The notes beneath the pieces were generated by a model, which saw only the letters and a list, made by a program, of their open reading frames with translations, did not search any database and was not told the DNA's origin. This document shows, one piece after another, positions 15,738 through 24,394 of a stretch of 64,000 nt of DNA. How positions within the stretch are numbered: position 1 is the stretch's first letter; each line of letters opens with the position of its first letter. Source of the DNA: Actinoplanes sandaracinus (lineage in GTDB: Bacteria; Actinomycetota; Actinomycetes; Mycobacteriales; Micromonosporaceae); the NCBI RefSeq assembly GCF_030009775.1, contig NZ_JASCTH010000014.1, positions 8,343 to 72,342 of the forward strand, read 5' to 3'. The position numbers were made by a program, and so were the translations under genes.

Positions 15738-15809
15738 TGGGCGATACTGGGATCGAACCAGTGACCTCTCCGGTGTGAACGGAGCGCTCTCCCGCTGAGC
15801 TAATCGCCC
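15738..15809 (-). tRNA. tRNA-Val(CAC)
   Basis: The minus strand folds as a cloverleaf: acceptor GGGCGAT pairs with ATCGCCC, the D arm is GCTC/GAGC, the anticodon stem CTCCG/CGGAG encloses TTCACAC (anticodon CAC), and the T arm ACTGG/CCAGT has loop TTCGATC. The discriminator is A and CCA is not encoded. The 3' end (15738 side) faces the conjugative element and is the likely attachment site, with the recombination core probably in the T arm and acceptor region. Confidence 0.95.
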
Positions 15810-15860
15810 TCAACGAGATGGAACTCTACTAGACGCCGGCCCCAGGAGGCGAACCAGGGG

Positions 15861-16235
15861 TCACTGTGACTTGAGCCAGTCCAGGCTGACCTGGAAGAGG
15901 TCGATGCCGAAGCTGAGCCGGACGCTGGCCCAGACGACAGCGCTGATGAACAGCATGCCGGCCAGGCCGATGAGAGCCCGGATGGGCAGCGACTGCCTGC
16001 CGATCCAGTGGGTCCAGCTCTGCACGTGCCGTTTGGTGAAGGCGAGCAGTCCCCTGGCCCAGTGGAACTCGATGGCGAGGATGGCGAGTCCGAGGATCAC
16101 GATCGCCCAGCCGGGGCCGGGGAACGGGATCAGGACGATCCCCACGGCGACCACCAGGCCGCCGAGGATGCCGACGCCGATTTTCAAAGCCAGCCGGCCA
16201 GTGGAGTTGGACCGGATACGGTCGAGCACACGCAC
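15861..16235 (-). CDS. TIGR02611 family membrane protein (PGPGW motif)
   Basis: 124 aa with about three membrane helices. The first is followed by IPFPGPGWAIVILGLAILAIEF, the signature of the TIGR02611/PGPGW group of small actinobacterial membrane proteins of unknown function. An amphipathic basic loop (FTKRHVQSWTHWIGRQ) separates it from the last helix. It is a single gene just beyond the tRNA and outside the element. Confidence 0.8.
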   Translation of the reverse strand: MRVLDRIRSNSTGRLALKIGVGILGGLVVAVGIVLIPFPGPGWAIVILGLAILAIEFHWARGLLAFTKRHVQSWTHWIGRQSLPIRALIGLAGMLFISAVVWASVRLSFGIDLFQVSLDWLKSQ

Positions 16236-16544
16236 GTTTGAAGACCCCGTCGTCCGGTTTTACACCCATTTCATCCCCCAGTGTCCTGGGGCCCCGTCAC
16301 TACCCGGGAGGAATGGACGTTACCGGAGTAAGTCAACTGCTGGGCCACCGACGCCGGGCGGAACCGAGTACATGGGCAGAACAGGACAAGATATCGCTTC
16401 GCGTCCTGTGCGGAAGGCTTTTCGGAACCGTCTTCCCACTACTGGGTGAGATCAGCGTATGGCGGAGCGTAACGACAGGGATCACCTGAGTATGGGAAAC
16501 GCGGGGTTCACCAGCCTCGCAGCGGTGCCGGGGGGAGTTCGTCC
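16236..16544. other. 309-bp intergenic region upstream of the ssgB-like gene
   Basis: Divergent region between a TIGR02611 gene (leftward) and the SsgA-family gene (rightward). It must carry both promoters. I see no clear sigma-70 or WhiG-type promoter, no long palindrome and no small gene I would defend. It is less GC-rich than the flanks. Confidence 0.4.
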
Positions 16545-16976
16545 ATGAGTACCATTCGTCCAACGACCGTCGAGGTCGAAACCTCGCTGCGGCTCGTAGC
16601 GCCTGACGCGACGGCACTGCCCGTGCGCGCCAGTCTGCGGTACGACCCAGCCGACCCGTATGCGGTCCACGTGTTGTTCCACGCAGAATCAGCCGGTGGG
16701 GAAGCCGTGAGCTGGTCCTTTGCGCGTGAACTGCTCGTGACCGGGCTCGACGAGCCGGCCGGGATCGGCGACGTCCGGGTCTGGCCGTGGGCCACGCCAC
16801 GGGGTGACTTCGTCGCCCTGGCGCTGTCCTCGCCGGACGGGAACGCGCTGTTCGAGGTGCCGCGCAGCGTCCTGGTCCGCTTCCTGCGGCGCACCTACGT
16901 GGTGGTGCCACGCGGCCGGGAGTCCGACCATCTGGACGTCGACGCGGCAGTCAACCGGCTGCTGGCGGGCCGATAG
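16545..16976 (+). CDS. ssgB: SsgA-like sporulation/cell-division regulator (SsgB type)
   Basis: 143 aa, the normal size of SsgA-like proteins. Features shared with SsgB include RASLRYDPADPYAVHVLFH, VSWSFARELLVTGL, GDVRVWP and DGNALFEVPRSVLVRFLRRTYVVVP. SsgB is the most conserved member and in Streptomyces helps position FtsZ at sporulation septa. The single gene is closed by a strong terminator, consistent with independent developmental control. The assignment to SsgB rather than another SsgA-like paralogue is by resemblance only. Confidence 0.85.
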   Translation: MSTIRPTTVEVETSLRLVAPDATALPVRASLRYDPADPYAVHVLFHAESAGGEAVSWSFARELLVTGLDEPAGIGDVRVWPWATPRGDFVALALSSPDGNALFEVPRSVLVRFLRRTYVVVPRGRESDHLDVDAAVNRLLAGR

Positions 16977-16990
16977 TCAGGGCAACAGCG

Positions 16991-17043
16991 ATAAAGGGGC
17001 GACCCGCGCGGACACTGCCGGTCTGCGCGGGTCGCCCTTTATC
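16991..17043 (+). terminator. Intrinsic terminator after the ssgB-like gene
   Basis: ATAAAGGGGCGACCCGCGCGGA pairs with the TCTGCGCGGGTCGCCCTTTAT arm with one bulge, giving a stem of about 19 bp around a 9-nt loop, with AT-rich flanks. Confidence 0.85.
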
Positions 17044-17177
17044 CGGAAAAGTAATCGATCTCCGAAAAGCAATCGGAATCGGACGTATAGCGAATACCGA
17101 GCCGGAAATCGGACATTTAACTCACTCGGTGCGCTAGTGGGTGCGAGCACGCGCATCGACGACTACCGTCAGGCGCG

Positions 17178-18056
17178 ATGTCAACACTCATTCAACACAC
17201 CGAGCCGGCGTCCGCCAGTCTTCCACCGGACTGGTCGGGCATCGGCGCCTGCGCCCTGCCCGTGGCCACCGGCGCCGGCACCGGCTTGCTGAGTAGTCAC
17301 GCTCTCGTGCTCACGGCCACCGGACGGCTGGCGGCTGAAGTCGACTTCGCCGAGCGTCTCTGCGGCCCCGGCACTCTGCTCTGGATCCGACCCGGCCAGG
17401 CGGCCCGGTTCGGCGATCCACCGGACGACACGATGACGATCGTCTTCCGCACCGGGCTGTTCGATCCGGAGGAACTGCCGGGCCTGACTCCCGACGATCC
17501 GACCGGGCCAGCCCGCGAACCGCTGGCATTGCCCCGCCCGGACGTCTTCCGATCGGCCTTCGGCCACCTCGCCGCGGACGCCGGCGGAACACCGGGCCCG
17601 GTCACCGCCGCTCTGTTGCGGCACCAACTGGCCGCGCTGCTGCTGCGGATCCGTGCGATCGAGCCGCCCCCCGATCTGGCCGGTCACGTCGAACGCCGCA
17701 CGTTCGAGCGGTTCCAGCGCCGGCTGGAGGAGGGCTACCCGCACACCCGCAGGGTCGAGGACTACGCCGGCGAGCTGGGCTGCTCGGTGCGCACGCTGAC
17801 CCGGGCGAGCCTGGCGCTGAGCGGCCGCACCGCCAAGCAGGTGGTCGACGACCGGGTGGCGCTGCAGGCCCGCCGGCTACTCGCGGCGACTCCACTGTCG
17901 GTGGCCGAGGTGGGCCGGGTGCTGGGTTTCGGCGAGCCGACGAACTTCGGCCGGTTCTTCCACCGGGAGACCGGCCTGAGCCCGGGACAGTTCCGAGCCC
18001 GGTTCACCGGTGGCCGTCCAGGAGGGATACCCGGACAGCGATCACCCTCGGACTGA
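17178..18056 (+). CDS. AraC-family transcriptional regulator
   Basis: 292 aa. The N-terminal half is a small cupin-like domain with GPGTLLWIRPGQAARFG, the ligand-binding region of AraC proteins. The C-terminal 100 residues carry two helix-turn-helix units, VEDYAGELGCSVRTLTRASL and LSVAEVGRVLGFGEPTNFGRFFHRETGLSPGQFR, the standard AraC signature. It is 66 bp upstream of an Rrf2-type regulator in the same direction. The effector and targets are unknown. Confidence 0.88.
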   Translation: MSTLIQHTEPASASLPPDWSGIGACALPVATGAGTGLLSSHALVLTATGRLAAEVDFAERLCGPGTLLWIRPGQAARFGDPPDDTMTIVFRTGLFDPEELPGLTPDDPTGPAREPLALPRPDVFRSAFGHLAADAGGTPGPVTAALLRHQLAALLLRIRAIEPPPDLAGHVERRTFERFQRRLEEGYPHTRRVEDYAGELGCSVRTLTRASLALSGRTAKQVVDDRVALQARRLLAATPLSVAEVGRVLGFGEPTNFGRFFHRETGLSPGQFRARFTGGRPGGIPGQRSPSD

Positions 18057-18122
18057 GCGTAATTCCCATAACTCCCTGGGGTATGTGCATCGGCGGATGC
18101 ACGGGCGGGGCATGATAGTCAG

Positions 18123-18578
18123 GTGCAGATCTCCGCGCGCGGCGACTACGCGGTCCGGGCCTCCCTCAGTTTGGCGCAGGCCTACCCCGCACTGATGTCC
18201 GCCCAGGCAATTGCCCAAGACCAAGAGATGCCTCGGAAGTTCCTCGAGGCAGTGCTCGCCGATCTGCGCCGCGCCGGTGTGGTGCGCGCGCAACGAGGCG
18301 CCGAGGGCGGTTACACGCTGTCGCACCCACCTCGGGACGTGACCATCGGCCAGATCCTGCGGGCGGTCGACGGCCCGCTCGCCGGCGTGCGCGGCCTCCG
18401 TCCGGAGGAGACGCAGTACACGGGTGCGGCGGAGAACCTGCCGAACCTCTGGGTGGCGGTGCGTGCCGCGGTCCGCGAGGTGGTCGACGAGGTGAGTCTC
18501 GCCGAGCTGATCAGCGGGCGGATGCCGGCGCACGTGCGCAAGCTGACCACCCGGCCGGACGCCTGGCAGCCTCGCTGA
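18123..18578 (+). CDS. Rrf2-family transcriptional regulator
   Basis: 151 aa from GTG 18123. It begins MQISARGDYAVRASLSLA and contains MPRKFLEAVLADLRRAGVVRAQRGAEGGYTLS and DVTIGQILRAVDGPLA, the winged-helix signature of Rrf2 proteins. It lacks the three-cysteine Fe-S ligand cluster of IscR and NsrR, so it is probably not an iron-sulfur sensor. It may pair with the AraC regulator upstream or the DUF4236 protein downstream. Confidence 0.88.
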   Translation: MQISARGDYAVRASLSLAQAYPALMSAQAIAQDQEMPRKFLEAVLADLRRAGVVRAQRGAEGGYTLSHPPRDVTIGQILRAVDGPLAGVRGLRPEETQYTGAAENLPNLWVAVRAAVREVVDEVSLAELISGRMPAHVRKLTTRPDAWQPR

Positions 18579-18642
18579 CGTTTGTGAATCGATGTCATCG
18601 GGCATCGTCCGGCCATCAGCAACGCAGATGGAGGATGTTCCG

Positions 18643-18825
18643 ATGGGGATCGTTTACCGCAGCCGAAAGAAGATCGGTCCGCTGGTCCTGAACTTCACCG
18701 AGAACGGCTACTCGTCCTGGAGCCTGAAGATCGGTCGCTGGTCCTGGAACTCCAAGACTCGCGCACACCGCGTCGACCTGCCCGGCCCGCTGTCCTGGAA
18801 GCAGGACAAGTCCCGCTCCCGCTAG
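18643..18825 (+). CDS. DUF4236 domain protein
   Basis: 60-aa basic protein, MGIVYRSRKKIGPLVLNFTE with repeated WS motifs (YSSWSLKIGRWSWNSKT) ending LPGPLSWKQDKSRSR. This is the short DUF4236 pattern found in many bacteria, function unknown. The start at 18643 follows GGAGG at 8 nt. Its stop overlaps the stop of the leftward gene by four bases. Confidence 0.78.
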   Translation: MGIVYRSRKKIGPLVLNFTENGYSSWSLKIGRWSWNSKTRAHRVDLPGPLSWKQDKSRSR

Positions 18826-19721
18826 AGCCGACCGATCACCACGTCGCCGCCGAACCTGCCGTGTGACGGCTCCCGGGTGACAGTGCCCGCGTCGACGAGC
18901 GCGTGCAGCACCCGGGTGGCGTCGGCGGCCCGGTAGACGGTCTCGGTGAGCGCGAAGGTCCGCAGTTCGGTCACGGTCGCCGTGCCCACCTCGGCCAGGC
19001 GTGCGAGCAGTTCACGCCGCAGCGGGCCGGGATGCGGCGTCAGCGAGATGTCGATCAGGTGCCGTTCCGGATCGGCGGGATCGCGTAGCCGTACCCCCGC
19101 GAACTCGTCCACCGCCCACAGCGCCTCCTTGAAATTCTCCAGACTCTTGGCGGAGGTGGTGGCGAAGGCCACCACCTCGCCGGGCTCCGGCCCGGTGGCC
19201 AGTTCAGCGACCGTGAACAGCGGAAAGCCCAGGCCCCGGTAGGGGCCGACCGGGCTGCCGGGCGGCAGCACCAGCAGAACCTCCGCCGGTTTCCCGGCGG
19301 CGATCGCGGCGACCGTGGCCACCGCGGGCGGCGCGCTCCCGCTCGCGTCGAGAAAACCCATCAGGGGTACGCGTGAAGCGCCGGCCGCCTTCAAGGCGAC
19401 CGGAAGACGCTCGTCCGTACCGCCGCCGACCGGGAGCACGGCCAGCCCGGCGGCCGCACCCGCGTCCCGCTGGGCCGCACTGAGCCGCCGGCCGACCCCG
19501 GTGATGTCGTCGCCGACCGCCACCATGGACAGTTCCCGGCCGCGGGCCAGGTCGGGCAGGTCGGCCAGGACCCGGACCGCGGCCTCGGCCGCGGCGCCTC
19601 CGTCGGCGTCGGCGTAGCCGTGCACGAAGGTGGCCCGCCGAGCGCGGTGGAGCGCGCCGGCCGCCCAGGCTTGCAGGTGGCGGACCAGGAGTTCACGTTT
19701 GACGGTCATCATCGGGGACAC
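18822..19721 (-). CDS. Hypothetical protein, possibly TcmP (three-Cys-motif partner)-like
   Basis: 299 aa. The order of elements, RELLVRHLQAWAAGALHRARRATFVHGYAD, then PAEVLLVLPPGSPVG, then SLENFKEALWAVDEFAGVRLRDP and a C-terminal winged-helix-like segment, loosely resembles three-Cys-motif partner proteins. However, the DAFAGxG signature near residue 35 is replaced by GYADADGG. No three-Cys protein is adjacent. The function is unresolved; start at 19721 or at the second or third Met. Confidence 0.5.
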   Translation of the reverse strand: MSPMMTVKRELLVRHLQAWAAGALHRARRATFVHGYADADGGAAAEAAVRVLADLPDLARGRELSMVAVGDDITGVGRRLSAAQRDAGAAAGLAVLPVGGGTDERLPVALKAAGASRVPLMGFLDASGSAPPAVATVAAIAAGKPAEVLLVLPPGSPVGPYRGLGFPLFTVAELATGPEPGEVVAFATTSAKSLENFKEALWAVDEFAGVRLRDPADPERHLIDISLTPHPGPLRRELLARLAEVGTATVTELRTFALTETVYRAADATRVLHALVDAGTVTREPSHGRFGGDVVIGRL

Positions 19722-19777
19722 ACCGTGTTTCTACCCTGTCCACTTCGGTACCGGAAACTTGTACGTAGGGTGTCCGG

Positions 19778-21382
19778 GTGAGCACTATGGGATACATGGC
19801 CCCACCGCTCGCAGAACTCACCGCCCGGGCGCAGACGCTGTCGTCCGCCGGCGATCTCGCGGGCGCCCGTGCGGTCCTGGACGACGTCCTCCGGAGCGCC
19901 GATGCCGACCCTCGTCGCGCCACCGCCGATCTGGCGGTGGCCGCCGCCCTGCACGCCCGTGTCCTGATCGCCCTCGGCGACCCGGAGTCGGCCCGGCTGT
20001 GGGCCGCCTTCGCGCACTCGGCCGAGGAGCGCCTGCACGGTCCGCGCGACGAGCGCACCATCGCCACGGCCGCGATGCACGCGGCGGTCCTGCAACGCAT
20101 CGGCCAGTACGGCCGGGCCGCGTCGGTCTATCACGATCTGGTCGGTGAACTGGCCCTGACCGACGGCCCCGACTCGCCTCGGGTGCTCGCCGCCGAGGCC
20201 GACCTGGCCACCGCCGAGCACGCGGCCGGGCACTGCGCCACCGCCCGGACCAGGCTGGCCCGGGCCTGGCGCCGGCACAGCCGGGTGCACGGCGACGCCG
20301 CTCCGGCCGGCATCAAGATGCTGGCCCGTCTGGGGGCGATGGAGCGCGAGTGCGGCCACGATGCCGAGTCCCGCGAGCACCTGGCCCTGGCACAGGAACT
20401 CGGCGCCCGCCACCTGCCCACCGACCACCCGCTGGCCCGGCAGACCGCCGCGCTGGTCACCGGCGCACCGTCGGGCCGGCACACCTGCGGCAGCCGCGAC
20501 GCGGGCGGCGGCACGCCGTTGCGGCCGTTCCCGCGCCGCCCCACCGTCGCGGACACGAGCAGGTCGGGGCCGTCGCCGTTTCCCGCGGACGCGCCCGGCC
20601 AGCCACCGCCGGACGACCGGCCCACCGATCCGAGCGGCACCGTCTACCCGGTCCCGCCGGACGACTTCCCCGACGACCGGCCACCGGCCGACAACCGGGC
20701 CACCGACCCCAACGGCACCCTCTACCAGCAGCCGCTCTACCTCAGTGACCTGCACCGGCTGCCCGGCGACCCGACCGGCCGGCACGCCCGCGCGGACACG
20801 CCGCCGCCGCTGCCCGGAAGCCGGGCGCCCGACTACGGCGAGGACGGCCGCCCCCTGCCGGTCGGCACCGCCCGGGCCAGCACACTCGCCGATCCGCCGA
20901 ACTCGCGGCGCCTGCCGGTCCGGGTCGCGTCGGCTCAGCGGTCCCGGACGGCCCATCCGCTGCTGCTCGCCACGGTGCTGGCCGGCGGGGTGGCGACGGC
21001 CGCCGCGGTGGCGATCCTGACTCTCCCCGGCGCCGACGGGGCGACCCACCCGCAGGCGCCACCGTCCGGGCCGGCGTCCGCCCCGGCCGCCGAGCCACTG
21101 ACCGCCGTCGCCGAGCCGGGCGCCCCGCAGGACGTCCGGTTGCGCGACAACGGGCAGAGCGTGTCGCTGCAGTGGGCGTACCCGCGCGACGCCACGGGTG
21201 ACGTGGTGATCGCCGTGGGCCGGTCCGGGCAGTCGCCGGTGACGGTGGCGGATCTGCCGTCCGGCGCCACCGACTACGTCGTCTACAGCCTCAGCGAGCA
21301 GCAGAACTACTGCTTCACGGTGTCGGTCCGCACAGACGGGCAGGAGAGCGCCGCCGCGGCCCCGGTCTGCACCCGGCGTTAG
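19778..21382 (+). CDS. TPR protein with membrane helix and extracytoplasmic FnIII-like domain
   Basis: 534 aa. The N-terminal 230 residues are Ala-rich TPR-like helical repeats (for example LAELTARAQTLSSAGDLAGARAVLDDVL). A disordered Pro/Asp-rich linker of about 150 residues contains a repeated DRPTDPSGTVYP-type unit. One membrane helix follows (HPLLLATVLAGGVATAAAVAILTL), then a fibronectin type III-like domain (PQDVRLRDNGQSVSLQWAYP) ending NYCFTVSVRTDGQESAAAAPVC. It looks like a cytoplasmic scaffold coupled to an external domain. The next gene also starts with TPR-like repeats. Confidence 0.72.
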   Translation: MSTMGYMAPPLAELTARAQTLSSAGDLAGARAVLDDVLRSADADPRRATADLAVAAALHARVLIALGDPESARLWAAFAHSAEERLHGPRDERTIATAAMHAAVLQRIGQYGRAASVYHDLVGELALTDGPDSPRVLAAEADLATAEHAAGHCATARTRLARAWRRHSRVHGDAAPAGIKMLARLGAMERECGHDAESREHLALAQELGARHLPTDHPLARQTAALVTGAPSGRHTCGSRDAGGGTPLRPFPRRPTVADTSRSGPSPFPADAPGQPPPDDRPTDPSGTVYPVPPDDFPDDRPPADNRATDPNGTLYQQPLYLSDLHRLPGDPTGRHARADTPPPLPGSRAPDYGEDGRPLPVGTARASTLADPPNSRRLPVRVASAQRSRTAHPLLLATVLAGGVATAAAVAILTLPGADGATHPQAPPSGPASAPAAEPLTAVAEPGAPQDVRLRDNGQSVSLQWAYPRDATGDVVIAVGRSGQSPVTVADLPSGATDYVVYSLSEQQNYCFTVSVRTDGQESAAAAPVCTRR

Positions 21383-21471
21383 CGGACCACGCCGCGCCGC
21401 ACAGCGCCGCGTGGGCCCCGCAACCGGGCTGCAACCCGCGGCGAACCGGCCTGCTACCAGGGCACTGGAGT

Positions 21472-23076
21472 GTGAGCCGTCACAGCGGCGACAGGAAAGC
21501 AGGGACAGTGACGACGGAAACAGCGAGCCGCGTCCCCACCGAGCCCCGAAACGAGCTCGGCGCCCTCGAATCCGCCGTCGCGGAACTCGAGGAACGGCCC
21601 ATGTCCCAGTTCCGCACCGTCTGGGAACCGGCCGCTGAGCTGCGTCGGCGAGCCACCGAACTGGGCGCCGAGGAGGTCGTCCAGCGGGCGATGCTGCTGC
21701 AGGCCGGGGTTCTGCTCCGGGAGGGGGAGACCGGTGAGGGCGGGCGGCTGGCCCATCAGGTCCGGGTCTGGGCCGAACAGCACGAGAGCTGCTATCTGCT
21801 GGCCCGCGCCCATCGCGAGCTGTCGGTCTTCTACCGCGTGGTCGGAGACTTCTCCGACTCGCTGAACCACGCCGTGCAGTGCGTCGCGTTCCTGTCCGAG
21901 GAGGTGCCGCCACATCTTCGTGCCCGGCACCTGTCGATGCTGTCGGTGGCGCTCGACGACACCGGATCGCACGCCGACGGCAAGCGCCGCGCGCACGAGG
22001 CGCTGTCGGCGGCGGCCGGCGACCACGAGATGGTGTCGAACATCCTGAACAACATGGCGTACACCGCTGTCGAGGTCGGCGACGAGCCCGAGGCGCGGGC
22101 GCTGGTCGCGCAGATGCGTGAGGTCCAGGCCCGCAGCGGCATCCGGTTCAGCGCCAACCAGTTGGACACCATGGCCCAGGTCGAGCTGATGGGCGGCCGG
22201 TACGAAGCCGTCGAGGACCTGCTGTCCCCCGTCCTGGCCGACCTGGTCGCCGCCAACGAGGGTGACGCCGTCGCCGAGTGCCAGCTCACCCTCTCCCAGG
22301 CCCGCCGCCTAGCCGGCCGATTCGACGACGCCCAGGCGGCCCTGGACGCGACCCGCAAGGTGTGCACGGAACGCGGCATGGACGGCATCGGAGCCCGTGC
22401 CCGGCAGGAACAGGCCGCGCTGTTCGCGGCGACCGGGCGGTTCGCCGAGGCGTACGAGGAGCACCGCGCCTTTCACGCGGCGGCCGGCGCCCTGCAGTCG
22501 GTCCAGCGCGACGCCCGGGCCCGCGCCCTGCAGGCCGTCCTCGAAGCGAACGAGGCGCGCCGGGCCAGCGAGCACTTCCGGGAGATGGCTCACCGGGACG
22601 CGCTGACCGGCCTCTACAACCGCCGTTACGTCAACGAGCGGGTGCCGGCCCTGCTGCTGGAGTCGGCGGCCCGCCGCCGCCCACTGTCGCTGGCGATCAT
22701 CGACCTGGACCATTTCAAGCGGGTCAACGACACCCTCTCGCACTCCACCGGTGACACCGTGCTGCAGCATGTCGCCGAGTTGCTGGAGGAGGCGGCGGTC
22801 GGTTCGGCGATCGCGGCCCGGATGGGCGGCGAGGAGTTCCTGCTGGTCTATCCGGGGGTGGACGCCGACGAGGCGGCGGTGCGCTGCGAGCGGCTGCGGC
22901 TGCGGATCCGGGCGCACGGCTGGGAACCGATCACCGGGACGCTGCCGGTGACCACGAGCATCGGGATCACCACAGCGGTGGAGGGCCGGAGCACCTTCAC
23001 CGCTCTGCTGGCGGTCGCCGACCGCAACCTCTACGCGGCGAAGCGCTCCGGCCGTGACCGGGTGGTCGCCGGCTAG
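21472..23076 (+). CDS. Diguanylate cyclase with N-terminal TPR repeats
   Basis: 534 aa. Residues 30-360 form TPR-like helical pairs with no membrane segment. The C-terminal GGDEF domain has HRDALTGLYNRRYVNERVPALL, LAIIDLDHFKRVND and the active-site loop RMGGEEFLLVYPG, so it is probably an active c-di-GMP synthase; I see no RxxD inhibitory site in the canonical place. The TPR part probably senses a protein partner. The start could be this GTG or the GTG at 21508 (MTTETASRV). Confidence 0.88.
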   Translation: MSRHSGDRKAGTVTTETASRVPTEPRNELGALESAVAELEERPMSQFRTVWEPAAELRRRATELGAEEVVQRAMLLQAGVLLREGETGEGGRLAHQVRVWAEQHESCYLLARAHRELSVFYRVVGDFSDSLNHAVQCVAFLSEEVPPHLRARHLSMLSVALDDTGSHADGKRRAHEALSAAAGDHEMVSNILNNMAYTAVEVGDEPEARALVAQMREVQARSGIRFSANQLDTMAQVELMGGRYEAVEDLLSPVLADLVAANEGDAVAECQLTLSQARRLAGRFDDAQAALDATRKVCTERGMDGIGARARQEQAALFAATGRFAEAYEEHRAFHAAAGALQSVQRDARARALQAVLEANEARRASEHFREMAHRDALTGLYNRRYVNERVPALLLESAARRRPLSLAIIDLDHFKRVNDTLSHSTGDTVLQHVAELLEEAAVGSAIAARMGGEEFLLVYPGVDADEAAVRCERLRLRIRAHGWEPITGTLPVTTSIGITTAVEGRSTFTALLAVADRNLYAAKRSGRDRVVAG

Positions 23077-23089
23077 CGACGAGCCGGTC

Positions 23090-23599
23090 CTACTCGCCGG
23101 TCGGACCGCCGGCGATCTCGGCCACCACGTCCAGGTGGCCGAGATGGCGGGCGTACTCCTGAACCAGGTGGAAGCAGATCCGCTCCAGCGTGGCCGGGTC
23201 GGCGCCGTCCCACCGCGGGCCGGGCGCGCCCACGGCGTCCAGATCGTTGCCGGTGATCACCTCGCTGGTGTGCGCGCCCTGCGCCCGCAGCGCCGCCGCC
23301 AGGTCGTCGAGGGTCTCCGAGGGATCGACGTGCCAGCGGTCGTCGCGCCGGTCGCCCCACGGGTCGCCGACGTCGCGGCCCTGAAAACCCCACTCGATCC
23401 AGCGCAGCTCCACGAAACGCAGGTGCTTGACCAGCTCCAGCGGCGTCCAGCCGGACGCCAGGCGGCTGGCGCGCCGCTCCGGCTCGGGCAGCGCCGCGGT
23501 CTTCTCCAGCAGGCTCTCCCGGAAGTAGTCCAGGTAGCGGGTGAAGACGTCGGCCCGCCCGGCGGCGGGAATCATCGGGGACGGGAAATCGATCACCAT
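23090..23599 (-). CDS. DinB/DUF664 family protein (mycothiol-transferase-like)
   Basis: 169 aa. The four-helix DinB fold is visible with SGWTPLELVKHLRFVELRWIEWGF and the C-terminal ERICFHLVQEYARHLGHLDVV. The three spaced His residues that bind metal are present (KHL, the HLVQEYARH pair). Actinobacterial DUF664 members include mycothiol-dependent transferases. It is the last gene of a leftward operon, 18 bp after the EEP phosphatase gene. The substrate is unknown. Confidence 0.82.
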   Translation of the reverse strand: MVIDFPSPMIPAAGRADVFTRYLDYFRESLLEKTAALPEPERRASRLASGWTPLELVKHLRFVELRWIEWGFQGRDVGDPWGDRRDDRWHVDPSETLDDLAAALRAQGAHTSEVITGNDLDAVGAPGPRWDGADPATLERICFHLVQEYARHLGHLDVVAEIAGGPTGE

Positions 23600-23617
23600 G
23601 ACATGAGCGTACGGCGC

Positions 23618-24394
23618 TCAGAGGTCCACGTCGGCCCGCACCGGATAGTGGTCGGAGGCGTGCTCGGTGATCTCGTCACGGACCACCCACAGCTTCTGGG
23701 CGCGCGCTGCGAGGGCCGGGCTCGCCAGCAGGTAGTCCAGGCGGACCGTGCCGAACTCGCGGCCCGCGAAGCCGGTCGGCACGGTCCGGCCGTCGCCCGC
23801 CCCGGCGGTGTGCCACAGGTCGGTGAACCCGGCTTCGGCGAAGGCCGCGATCGCCCGGGTGTCGGGCCGCCCGTCCGGCCCGAGGTGCCGGCGGCGGTAG
23901 AGCGACGGCTGGGCGGCCAGTGCCGCCACGTGGTCGCCGGCCGGGTCGAGCCCGTTCATGTCCCCGGCGATCAACGCGAGCCCGCGCGGCGAGGCGTACC
24001 GGGCGGCCAGCCAGCGGGCCTCCCGCATCCGCCGGTACGGGGAGAACGGGTTGAGGTGGGCGCTGACGGCGGTGAGCGGGCCGGCCGTGGTCGCGATCTC
24101 GGCGATCGCCGCCGCGTGGTGCAGCCGCCAGCGCACCCGGGACCGCCGGAGGATGCGCAGCGGCTCGCGCACGAGCACCGCGACCGGCTGCGCGAATCCG
24201 GGCGGGGCCAGGTGCGCGGTCATGTCGACCGCCGACGCCAGCTCCCGCATCCGGCGTTGCCCGTACCGCTGGAAATGCTGTAGCTCCTGAAGGCAGAGAA
24301 CGTCGGGCCGCTCGCCGCGGATGACTTCGATGATCGCCGGCAGGCGATCGCCGCCGCCGTTCTTGATGTTCCAGGTCATCAGCCGCAGCGTCAT
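23618..24394 (-). CDS. Endonuclease/exonuclease/phosphatase (EEP) family protein
   Basis: 258 aa starting MTLRLMTWNIKNGGG. EEP catalytic motifs are in order: TWNIKNG, LCLQELQ, AVSAHLNPFSPYRR, LIAGDMNGLDPAGDH, RLDYLLAS and SDHYPV. Family members hydrolyse phosphodiester bonds in nucleic acids or lipids and inositol phosphates. It overlaps the double-PAP2 phosphatase gene by ATGA, which favours a lipid or phosphate role over DNA repair. There is no signal peptide. Confidence 0.85.
   Translation of the reverse strand: MTLRLMTWNIKNGGGDRLPAIIEVIRGERPDVLCLQELQHFQRYGQRRMRELASAVDMTAHLAPPGFAQPVAVLVREPLRILRRSRVRWRLHHAAAIAEIATTAGPLTAVSAHLNPFSPYRRMREARWLAARYASPRGLALIAGDMNGLDPAGDHVAALAAQPSLYRRRHLGPDGRPDTRAIAAFAEAGFTDLWHTAGAGDGRTVPTGFAGREFGTVRLDYLLASPALAARAQKLWVVRDEITEHASDHYPVRADVDL

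Larger units (their letters stand above)
1..15738. mobile_element. Integrative conjugative element, right part, at tRNA-Val
   Basis: A continuous block of conjugation genes (coupling ATPase, VirB4, TrbL/VirB6-like and PrgI-like proteins, M23 lytic enzyme), an element-type control region, and methyltransferase, excisionase and tyrosine integrase genes ends beside a tRNA-Val gene. The integrase is the gene nearest the tRNA, and the tRNA 3' end faces the element, which is the usual arrangement for tRNA-targeted elements. The left end lies outside the window, so the second attachment site cannot be seen. No obvious MOB relaxase is present; the replication-relaxation family protein may fill that role or the relaxase may lie further left. 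Confidence 0.85.

Noticed and set aside
1..15738. Second copy of the tRNA-Val 3' end inside the window as the other attachment site
   Set aside because: I did not see the GGTTCGATCCC-type T-arm sequence repeated in 1-15,700; the left end must lie outside.
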